Positions 14,301 through 26,300 of a stretch of 64,000 bases of DNA are shown in pieces. The stretch is from Paragorgia papillata (Eukaryota > Cnidaria > Anthozoa > Scleralcyonacea > Coralliidae), in NCBI GenBank assembly GCA_035771165.1, contig JAWNZC010000179.1:2167501-2231500 (forward strand), given 5' to 3'. The translations under genes were made by a program, and so were the position numbers. The notes beneath the pieces were generated by a model, which was not told the origin of the DNA, searched no databases, and was given only the letters and a program-made list of their open reading frames with translations. The stretch's first letter is position 1; each line of letters opens with the position of its first letter.

Positions 14301-17300
14301 GCTATAGTCAAGCGCTAAATACGCAGAAGTAATCATGATAGGAAAATCCAGGATAAAGATTAAACTAGGAGGAAAGAGGACGATGTTAAACTACTATTCT
14401 TACGTTATTCACACAAGGAATAGGTCGAAACTCTTGTCCTCTTGAAATATCGCTGCAAAATAAAATGTAAGACAATACAAGAATTGGTAAACAACGAATA
14501 GAAGTTGTTCCTTCCTTTCTTCTTTTCCCAGTCAGCCTTTCTTCCAGCCAGCCAGCCTCCTTCCTCCCTCCCTCCCTCTTATTCATCCATCATTTGTTCG
14601 TTCATTCCTCCCTTCCCTCATTCCAACAATAAGATCGCAATAATTACAAGCAAGCAAGCAAGCAAGCAAACAAACAAACAAACAAACAAACAAACAAACA
14701 AACAAACAAACAAACAAACAAACAAACAAACTTACTTCGTTATTAACCGTTCTGTCATAGTACATTTTCTGTAAGTAAGAAACTTCTCCATTCGATCTAA
14801 TTGCGTGTAACACCTCGACGAGGGAGGCGCAAGCTAAAAAAATACAAGAACACAGCGGCTTAACTAAATTTAAGAGGAGTTAGAGCTGCTCCCATCGGTT
14901 CATTTTCGTAATCGTTGTCAACAATCGATGAATATCGATTAATCGTATTGATTAAATAATTTAAATACGACATGTCCATGGTGGTTTGTCCATTCAAAGG
15001 AAGGGCGTGCTATAATAAAGTTTTTACTAAATTTGTTGGGGATTTCCTCCCTTGTTGTCGCCCAACAATTCAGTCACTATTCACGTTTTAAATCACTGTT
15101 TAATCACGGTTATAGATTCCGCACTTTCTCGCGCTCTCTCAGTTTACACTTGACACTCCTAAATGATACTGTGATACTATTGGCTAATCACTTTATGAAT
15201 AATTGGTTCAACTAAGGCGTGTTCTTCGTAATCAGTCATTACTTATCTGTTTAACAAAAAAAGATGATCCGATTATTGTTAAGTATAATCGATTGCGGGA
15301 AAAAAACGTAAAAATAATCGATTAATTGGGAGCAGCTCTAAGAGGAATACAAAACAAAAGAAATATTATCCTCCCGTGGTTACCCATCTTTTTGCCAGCC
15401 TCACAAGTTTGAAGAATGATGTATATTAATTACCGTGGACTTTTACAAAGTAAAAATTGCAAAAGTAAGAATTGTAAATTTTTTTTGCTTTTAGCATATT
15501 TTATATGGCGAACGTTCAATTTACTTCTAAGCAGTAGAAACAGCATTCTCTTTGGAACAGTAAGAACTTCTTTATAATTCGAGGATTGACTACAATTGGC
15601 TACAGTAGAACGTTTTAAAAGCCAAATGTCCAGACCTATTTATTACAATCCTCTGAAAATTGGCAGTTTGGTATATCCATAACTTAGGGGCAGTTTACAT
15701 GGACTAAATTTGGCTCGGGTAAGAGGGACACCCTACCCCCTGAGACAACTTTGTCGTGTGTTTACATGAGGAATTAGATTATGACTTCTGAATCGGTTTA
15801 AGCCTGGAGACCTGGGTATAGTTATGCATCTAATTTAAGATGGCCGATCGTCGGGAAGAAACTGTAACTGTACTGTTAGAATTAAGCGATAGAACTAAAC
15901 TCACAGAAGCTTTTATACTTCTTCAGGCCAATTATTAGGTTTTCAACTATTGTTGGACACCATTTCCGCTTCGTATTTGCTGCTCTATCAATTGTTTCAC
16001 TTTCTGCCGCCATTTTGCCTCGGGTAGGCGAGTCAACTTTATCTCGCCCCCTAGGGTAACCCTACCTCACAAAGAGGGTGACCCTACCCCAGGATGACCT
16101 TACTACCCGAGACAAGTATGAAATTCCCCATGTAAACGCTCGCTGTCGAGACTAAGTAAAATTAACACAAAGTTGGCTCCCCCAGGGTAGCTCGGGGGGC
16201 AGGGTGACGGTCACTGAAAGCTGAGACGACAAAACACTCGTGTGCGGCATAACACGCAGCGCGGGAAACACACGCGGGTTTTATCACACCGCGGGTATTC
16301 CGCCACGTGTCAAATTCTTAGGGTTTGAATTACCACCACACAGAACACGGTACACGAGTGTTCTGCCGTCTCAGCTTTCACTGATCGTCACGCATATTCA
16401 CGTGGCAGCTGTTTCGAGTTTCAAATTACCGCGCGTGCAATTTACATTTTAGTTCTGAAATTATAATCCATCTTGTTGCATATAATTAAAACGGTCCCGA
16501 ACGGCCGATTCCGCTCTGAACGGGCGGATACGGAAAATATCCGACCGCTTATGAACCAATCAAATTGCAGGATTCCCGTATTCGGGCCTCTCAGCGCTAC
16601 TGCCATATAATACATTTTAATACAGGCTTGTAGCCAGTTATATATCCTCCCCCCCCCCCCCCCCCCCCCCCAATACGTACCCTCGAAAGTCTACCTTAAA
16701 CAAGCCGTGAAATAATCTCTCGTGCAAATCTTACCTGTATAGCTCTTCTATGTTCGCTATCTTCAATTTCAAGGTTAGGTCCGTACTTTTCTAGTAATCT
16801 GTACAATGAAAATGTTCGGAATTACTCTTTGGAAAAACGTCATTTATAAATTATCATAATTCGTATTATCATAATTATCGTAATTTATACATATAAGATT
16901 ATCGGAGTATGAAGAACTGATATCAGCTAATGAAAATTTTATGTATTGGTTAAACTTACAGTATATTATTTAACTTTCTCTCCCGCGTCGAGATATGCCT
17001 GGAGAAAAACAAATGAGGAAATAATCATCATATTTCTATCCAAATCAATCGACGGTACCGAAAAAGATGGCGGTGGTACATTTAACCAATGCTTTGCGAC
17101 CTCAAATCAGCTCAAATAATAGGTTATACGTCCATGTCCTATTTACACGAATTGCCATCCTTAGGTTAGGTTGTGTGTTGGGGTAAGGCTTTCATGAAGT
17201 ACTTGGGTTATGTAGGACATGGAATTATTACCAAATAATAACCCGAGTAAACAGCCGCCACTTCTCGCTCGGCCCCTCGCAGAAGTGACGTCTGTCTGAG

Positions 17301-20300
17301 CAACGAGCCAAGAAATTCCATACTGATGACGTAATCTACCGAGATTCGGGTAGTAGCGCTGATTGGTTACTTTGTAATCATACGATAATTAATTCAAAAC
17401 TCGGCTCGACCAAGATCAACTCCGACATCATTCCTGTCTGAAATAACAAAGTTAAAGCTTACTCTTTGCCAGCAAAGAAAGGTAGATAGATACTTTTGCT
17501 AAAGCGAGTTTGAGTTGCAATAAACAGCAACATTTGCCATCGAAATTGAACGATTTTGCTAGACATAGAGCGCCACTTCCTGTCGAGACTTCAAACTGTT
17601 GTATCGTAGCAGCGCAGGTTTCATATTTCATTCAAGCAAAATACGACAGTTTGAAGTCTCGACAGGAAGTGGCGCTCGATGTCTGGCAAAATCGTTCAAT
17701 TTCGATGGGAAATGTTGCTGTTTATTGCAACTCAAACTCGCTTTAGCAAAAGTATCTATCTATCTTTCTTGGTTGGCAAAAACTAAGCTTTAACTTTGTT
17801 ATTTCAGACAGGAATGATGTTGGACTTGGTCGAGCCGAGTTTTGAATTAATTATCGTATGATTACAAAGTAACCAATCAGCGCTACTGCCCGAATCTCGG
17901 TAGAATACGTCATCAGTATGGAATTTCTTGGCTCGTCGCTCAGACGTCACTTCTGCGAGGGGCTGAGCGAGAAGTGGCGGCTGTTTACTCAGGCTACTCA
18001 AATAACAACTAAACATTGTTTATCATCTTAAGATGGATTAAGTAAGCAAGAACTTCATTTCTACCAAAGTTGATCTTTTTAAAACCATATCTTCCGATAA
18101 TTATCTGCAAGAATAAAGGCTTATTAACCGAGTTCGAGGTCTGTACGGGAAAGTATTTGCCTGAGGTTTTCGTACAGACCGAGCGACGAAGGAGCGAGGT
18201 TTGTGCGAGAGAAACCGAGGGCAAATACTTTCCCGTACAGACCGAGAAAACGAGGTTAATAAGCCTTTTATTATATGGCTTTTGATTTGTTTTCTTATCT
18301 GTTTTTAGTTCTACGTTTGTCTTGATCAGGTGTCGCTGTTCACCTTAGTTCTTACTTTTGAGCTTGTTCGTTTCGCTTCATGTTTACACCTGTTAGGCTT
18401 TTATTTTTCGCGCTTTTAAATAAGAAGTTTTTATAAAAAGAAACACTGATGTTTCAGGACGTATTATTGTTCAAAATTTTCCAACGAATATATCTAATTC
18501 GCTTTTATTTTCATTCAAATCAACTCAGTAATTTTCCCGCCAAAACTTGCAAGTCATTAAAAAGGACGTAATGCCCTCTCACAGTGCCGAGAGGGCATTA
18601 CGGCTTTTTCCGGACCTCTCAGCAACCAATCAGCGTGCGCCGTTTGGCGTAATGACCCGAAAACAAGCCCAGCCATATAATACTAACTACTTAATAACCG
18701 AGAGTGAGGTCTTTAGGGTAAAATATTAAACCGAGGTCTTGCTGTATTGACCGAGCGATAGCGAGGTTAATACGCTCAAGACCGAGGTTTAATATTTTAC
18801 CGTAAAGACCGAACGGTCGAGGTTATTAAGTAGTTTATTATATGGCACTTTTTATTTCAAAATCAATCTTGTATTTCTTGGTCTTCGCTTCCTTTAACTT
18901 CGTCAAAACACCGAACTAGCGTTATTTTCTTCTGTTTCTTTCTCGTCTGGATACTAGAATTTACTTTTATAATGTTCATCGTCATCTATTTCATCTATTT
19001 TCGCCGTTTTTCGGCAATAAAAGTTTCTTATCAGGATTTTTTGTTTGTTTCCAATCGTAGGGCATTAACAATTTTCATAATGCCCGTGGGCATTACGGAG
19101 AAATCTCGCCACGTCAGCAACCAATCACAGCGCGTGAATTTACCTGAAGTAATCCATGCCATATAATAAACAATATTTACTGCACGCGAAGGATTGTGGT
19201 TCAATGTACAAGTCGCCATCTTTTCCGGTATGGTCAATTAACTGCGGTGCCCTGACGAGTATCCGCTGAGCGGCTAGCTCGTTAGGTAGCTTTATATTCT
19301 GGATGCTACTTTTTTGTAAACCACGGACACCGAAACTTGGGCCCTGGGAAGGAGAATACAAGCGATGTTTTCTACGCCAAGGATTTTAGCGGCTTTTTGA
19401 CGACATCATGTTTGTGAAGAAAAGCATTGAGCATTCCGCAGATAGATACAATAGACCAGTTGCACGACGACGTGATGGCGTTGGGTGACTACAACTACCA
19501 GAATGTTGGGCCAGTATTCTAGGGTTTCGGGATAGGTTTTCGGGATCACTCAAAAGAACCGATCCAGTCCTTTCGCGCCTTTTCCAAATTCTGTCGTCAA
19601 ATTTGTTGTTTTCAAATTTGTCGTCAACTTTCAGTGAGTCTCAAGACTTTAGCAATCTTTTTGATACCCTAACCACAACATAAACCCTAACAGACTAATC
19701 AGAAATATGGATTTGGAAAAACATATTTGACGACATATTTTGGAAAAGCGGCGAAAGGACTGGACGGGTCCCTTTGAGTGATCCCTTTTAGCCGAAACCC
19801 TAGAATACTAGCAAAGCATTGGTAGTTGTAGTCACCCAACGCCATCGTGCAAATGGCTTATTGTGGTGCCCTGATGTGCTAGCGGCTAGCTCGTCAATCA
19901 GCTTTATAATTTTGCAAACATGTCAAGCCGGTTTAGGGAAATCCCAGTCTCCGCGCTGGAACCAGGGTAGTTCATTGATTACAAGGGTTCAAAATGAATC
20001 TAGTACTTACAAAGCTGTCGCTCCGAATTTATTTCTACTGTCAATGTCCAGTTTGGCATCGAGAAATAACTCCATGATATCTGTCGATCCCGAAAGAGCG
20101 GCCCAGTGAAGACATGTATTGACTTCCTAAGAATAAAAATAATTAATGCTTTAAAGATTTCAGGGGTATATAATAAAAGATGAAAAGATAAAGGACTGGG
20201 GGCTAATCATCATTACTTGCAGCCAGCGGCTGAATTACGAAAGACGCAGATCAACGTGGCCGTGTCGAGGCATATTAAAGGCGCTCCAAGCAGCCGCCAT

Positions 20301-23300
20301 ACGACATAGTTCAGACCACGGATCACAGCTAAGATGTAGGTGTTGATTTTACGCAGGGAAGAAAACCGGAGAACCCGCGAAAAACCCTCGAAGCACAGGA
20401 GAGATCAACTACAACTCTACTCACATGAGTTCCAAGCTCGACAACGGGGGTCATTCCCAAACGGTCCCCCATCCTAGTACTAACCACGTCCAACCAACAG
20501 CACACGCCACCCGTGCTCCCCCTATAATTAGAGATACTGTAGGTTTGTGGAGACACCACGTTTATTTATTTAGTCTGTTGTACTTCATCAGAGCAATATC
20601 ACAGAGTATGTAATCCAGCTCGTATCGGCAGATTTTAGAGTAGAGTGGAGTGGAGTAGAGTAGAGTAGAGTGGAGTGGGGTGGGGTGGAGTGGAGTGGAG
20701 TAGAGTAGAGTGGATTTATTTATAACAGGTTATACCTAATCTGTTCTCCCCAGAGGTCCGGTAAGGGTCATGTGTCATTGATCCAGAGTTACTACAGGAG
20801 CGTAACCGGAAAACCTGTGGTGTTTGGCAAAGTCAAACTAGAAGTACTCTTCTCACATGTGGCCAAGGTGAACTTTTGATCTGATAACTGCACCGTTCAG
20901 GAATCGAACCCGGGACGCAGAGGTGAAAGGCACGTGCGCTAACCACTGTGCCACTAACACCCACTGATCTCTAACAAAAGACTGGATCGAGCAACCATTG
21001 TTTGGAAAATGAAGCCAGAATCCGCCATTACTAACGGAGTTTGTTCTCGTTCCCTCTCTCCTCTCTGTTTACAACCACAAACACAGCATTGTGTCACAAA
21101 TTTTCCATCCTCATATTATTCATTTACACAATTGCTTGATCGGCGCCATTAGCAAAGGACCAAATCGACATTTCGCGAGCTTCATTTTCGACTCGATCCA
21201 GTCTTTTTTAGAAATCAGTAATTGATTATTAATGTAATTAATTATTGTAATTTACCCCATTACACATTTGGTCGCATACGTAGGTTGCTATTATGAGAAT
21301 AGTAAACATTCCTCATTTAGTACAGTAGGCAAACTTGGGTGGAGTGGGCAAACTTGGGTGGAGTGAGCAAACTTGGATGGAGTGGGCAAACTCGGGTGGA
21401 GTGGGCAACCTCGGATGGTGTGGGCAAACTCGGGTGGAGTGGGCAAACTCGGGTGGAGTGGGCAAACTCGGGTGGAGTGGGCAAACTTGGGCGGAATAGG
21501 CAAACTTGGGCGGAGTGGGCAAACTTGGGCGGAGTGGGCAAACTAGGATGGAGTGGGCGAACTCGGGTGGAGTGGGCGAACTCGGGTGGAGTGGGCAAAC
21601 TCGGGTGGAGTGGGCGAACTCGGGTGGAGTGGGCGAACTTGGGTGGAGTGGGCGAACTCGGGTGGAGTGGGCGAACTCGAGTGGAGTGGGCGAACTCGGG
21701 CGGAGTGGGCAAACTCGGGCGGAGTGGGCAAACTCGGGTGGAGTGGGCAAACTCGGGTGGTGTGGGGAAGGGGCGGTGTCACGTTGGCCACTGACTGCAC
21801 AGAGTTGCCTGGCTAAAGGTTTTCATCCCATTTGAGGCAGCACTTCACTTGCGATAATAACTTCAAGTTTAGTATACTGGTATGGTAGTAAAGTGATTAA
21901 GACGAGAATTTCTTCTATGCCACGTGAAAAAACAAATTGGTGAAAAACAAATTTCGTTTTGGTCCCCCACTCAAAACCGCATTATTTTAGGGGTTTTTTT
22001 TGCTTGTGCATTCAACATACCTTTGAAATACATCTGCAAGTTGAGAAATATATCGAAAGATATGTATTTTCCTAATTATGAATTTATAGATACGATCACT
22101 AGACATCAGTTTTCAGGGTATGTAATATGTTACATACATAGAAAAAAAATCCCCTTAATAAAAACATCTCTGCTTGTTTATTGGCCGTTACTGCTGCCCT
22201 TCACTGCCCAACTTACATTATCCAGTATGTGAACACTTGCTCCCCACTGCAACAAACATTTGGCTGCGTCGAAATGCTTTCCTTCTGCTGTCCACATCAG
22301 AGCTGTCCATCCACCAGAGTCCTACAACAACGAGAAAGAAGCTTTCTATAAGGAATAACTAGGTAACATATGGTAAAGACCTGTATTAAAGATCGGGTAT
22401 ATTACAAGTAATATTTGGCATTTCACTCGATTAAGGTTACGTAACACCTTGGAGTAGTGCTTTGCGAAATATGCAACTGCGCGTTGAGTTTAAAAGAAAT
22501 CAAATTCAAATTTTTTCAGTTTATAGCAAAATGATTGTAGAATTGGACAGTTGATTTACAATTTTGTGCGTTAGCTATGGTTTTTTTTTTGTTATTTTTG
22601 AGATATAAGGCATTCTTTTGCAATCTCAGTTAAGTTGCGTGCATACCATGAATCGTACTCGATTACTCAGAAATGAAAACAAAATCACATAGCTACCGCA
22701 CACACTTTTGAAGCTCTTATGGTCTCCGGTACATTGTGAAAATTTGAAAAAAATCGGCCAAAACCCGTGTTCAACAAAAGTCTTTGAATACGGCAGTTTA
22801 GCTGAAATTTAAAGCTGAAGAAACAAGCCTTGGAACATTTAAATTTCGCGGGAAAACAGAGCTGCTTGCAATTTTCATCGCTAAATATCTTAATGAATTT
22901 TGCTTTAAACGAAATAAACTTTTCAAAACCTTTCAGCATTTGGCTTAAGGCAGCTAATTACGCAAAAACATTATTGGTATTTTTAAATTTCTATGGTGTA
23001 ACGTAACCTTAAACTGGATGTTCTAGGTAATTTTGGTGAAGGAAAATTTCGAGTGCAGAATATATACATTATTATAAGACCAAACCGGGAGCAGTTGTGA
23101 ACAATGCAATATGAAGGCCTTCCGGCTAGGAATTGAACCCCCGACCCAACTATTACTTGTACTATACCCAATTCTACTCTCGGCATTACCACATTATATA
23201 TACATAAGTCGTGGCCAAGCTATTGGCAACGGCTTCCGTAGCTCAGTGGTCAGAGCACTGTCAGGTTCGCGGGTTCAATTCGTAGCCGCAAGGCCTTGAT

Positions 23301-26300
23301 GTTACATTTTTCGCAACTGGTCCCGGTTTGGTCTTACAATATATATATTCTACACTCGAAATTTTCCTTCACCAAAATTACCTAGAACATCTTGCATTAA
23401 AAAATTTACGTGCGAGGTCTGTACGGGAAAGTATTTGTCACAGGTTTTCGTACAAAAAAACGAAGGCGAATACTTTCCTGTGCAGACCAAGCAGACGAGG
23501 TTAATAAACAATCTATTTTATGGCTTTCGGTTCATTTTTTAAGTTTTGAACTCTGTTTTCTTTTTCGGAGTGTTCCGGCCGTTACGCCAGTTCGAATTTA
23601 TTTCTTGTGTTTTTACAGCTTCGAAGAAAACCAACAGTATTAAATGCTCCAGTACATTTTATTGTTCGGAATATTGGAATAAAGTTATTTGTTTTCAAAT
23701 CAACTTAGAAATTTTCCCGCCAAAACTTACCGGTCAGAGAAGAGTCTATTGTCCGGGGGGATCAATATCGTTAAGACCCCAACCCCTCGGCAACCAACCA
23801 ACTAGCTTGCATAATTTTGCGTAGGAATCGGAAAACGAGCTTAGTCATATAATAAATGAATCTTCACAAACCTGTTCATCGATATTAATCTTTCTTGTTG
23901 CCATCAAAAGGTTAATAATCTCAACGTAACACTTCTTCGCAGCTATGTGTAAGGTCGTCAAGCCATTCGAGTCCTGAAAAAGAAGTCAAATAGGTCACTT
24001 TGAGGTAAATCCGCGATTCCATGGCCATCATACACAGGCAATAAATAAGCCCAGTTGCACGGGTTTAGTACTTGGATGGGTGACCGTCTGGGAATAACCC
24101 CGTTCTCGAACTTGAATTTCATGTGAGTAGAGTTTAGTTGGTCTCTCCTGTGCTTCTAGGGTTTTTCGCAGGGTTCTGCGGTTTTCCTCCCTCCGTAAAA
24201 TCAACACTTAGGTCTTAGCTTATGTCGTGCACTTTTAACATGAGCCCCTGGCTTGGATGATTGGGCGACCACATCCTGTGCTTACGACGTTAAATAAATC
24301 ATTACTCATTACTCGTGTATAACAAATAAGTTCCCACCGCAGCCAGGTGAAGAATCAGACATAGTTTAACGCTACTCTGGCTTAAAAGTTTTTTTGAACG
24401 TAGCTTAAAAAGTTACTGTTCATGACCCAACGTTTCGACACTCCGATCTAGTGCCTTCATCAGGGGTGATCGATGTGAAGAAAGATCCCAATAGAACCGA
24501 TGATTATAATTTTTGAATCACCAATCCAGGCACATTAATAGCGACCATGCTCCACTAAACTGAAATGACGGCGGTCTATTACCAGAAGCCTATTTGCATC
24601 TTGTTGGTATAGATAACGTTATCATCAGTTCTATAGGAGAGTATAAAGGGCTGTTTACATGTGCCGGGCTAGCCCGGTTAACCGGGCTCACGCGATTGCT
24701 GGGCTCAAAATAACGGCCGGTCACCGGTCAATGACCGGCCAAATTTTTAATGTGACCGGTCAAATTTGTGTAACGCCGGTCATTTTGACCGGTCATATTA
24801 CTTGCAATTAATTTTATTACTTCCATTTGAAGGAACTTAAAATGATTGTTGTTGTGCTGTTGTAGACCCGTTTCATAATGTCTGATATATATTGAAGTGA
24901 ACTATGCATGCAATTTCCTTTTTATGACAAACGTTCATATCAGTACTAGCTTATATATATATATATATAGCGTAGAATATACTTTACATGTTTTTTTGTT
25001 GTGCTCTGGGTTTTTGTTTGTTTGTTGTTGGGGTTTTTTTGTGGGTTTTTTTTTTTTTTTTGTGGGTTTTGTTTTTTTGGGTGGGGGGGGGGCGACGTGA
25101 AATTTGACTGGTCAAAAATCGCCTTTGACCGGTCACAATTGGAACTGACCAGTAACCATAACCGGCGTAATATGAAACGTTATTTTGAGCCCTGGTCATT
25201 GGATCGAGGATCGTACAACTTGCATAAACTAAATTTACAAAGAAGAACTGGTTTAGTTTAGATGTAAACGAATCTTAACATTAATTCAAATCTCCTTTTG
25301 TGGCCGAGGAAAGAATGTCGTGACACGAGTCAGTCCGCGCTCATGCAATCAGCACCTAAGTATGGAACCTTTCTTCACAACAATCACCCCTGATGAAGAC
25401 ACTAGATCCGGAGTGTCGAAACGTTGGGTCATGAACAGTAACTTTTTTAGTTGCATTCAAAAACTTTCTCTTGCGCTCGAATGCAACGTTTTTGACGCAA
25501 TATTTTTAGCGCCAAACCGGGCACCACTCTTTAGCACTGTGTCTGATTTTATCCCGAATCTCATTAAGCTAGCTCCCTACCGTTTCTTTAAAAGTGGAAA
25601 AAGTGCAAATTTCAAGGGTATTGGCAATAAAAATTAAGTTTGTCTCATTTGAAAGAACTCGGTCAAATGGTATAAGAAGACCTTTTGTAATTTTTCCGTA
25701 TCTGTTTTGGTCTTGGAAATATTGGGACCAAAGACAGCGTGCTGTCCGCCATCTTGTTGTAATATTGGGTCTAATTAACTAGGAAATTGGTGACGTCACA
25801 AGCAGGGTAAACCTGATGAAAGTACTCCGTGGATGACCAAATTTCCACGGAAGGCTTTTTAAATGTGGTGGGTCAATTTAAAATGGAAATAGCGCAACAA
25901 AATCGAGTTTCTAGCTCATAATGTCATAAGGTTGGCAAAATAAAAATTTCACTTTACCCTGCTTATGTCGTCACATGCATATCGAAAATAATTCCAAGAT
26001 GGCGGACAGCAGGCTGTCTTTGGTCGAAATATTTCCAAACCCAAAACAGATACGGAAAAATTGTAAAAGGTCTTCTTATACCATTTGACGAGTTCTTTCA
26101 AATGAGACAAACTTAATTTTTATTGCCAATAGACTTTCAACTTCAAAAATTGCTCATGAATATTTTGGAGAAGAACGAAACTAAAGTTATACATAGAATA
26201 ACGTTCAAGGCATCAAATGCTGTTAACAGATAAAGTGTTTCAGCCGTCGCTATGACAACAGTAACGTTTCAAAATGGCCGTAAATTTACATTTAATCCAA

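Larger units (their letters stand above)
24370..25465. mobile_element. Penelope-like remnant with inverted ends, interrupted by other MITEs
   Basis: About 24406-24470 and 25385-25445 are inverted copies (gttactgttcatgacccaac and inverse). Each holds a hammerhead-ribozyme core. Between them lie a tgtttacatg-type end at 24652 and the GACCGGTC element at 24700-25194. No intact reverse transcriptase is present. Confidence 0.7.

Noticed and set aside
14386..14586. 66-residue frame as a separate small gene
   Set aside because: Only its DISRGQEFRPIPCVNN part is meaningful, and that is an EHMT exon with splice sites on both sides.
20895..20955. Possible tRNA gene
   Set aside because: A and B boxes are present but the acceptor stem does not close and a SINE body follows.
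23229..23285. Possible tRNA gene
   Set aside because: tRNA-like head only, continuing into a SINE body that is repeated in inverse nearby.
24058..24103. 5S rRNA gene
   Set aside because: Only the 3' third of 5S is present and it runs into a SINE body.
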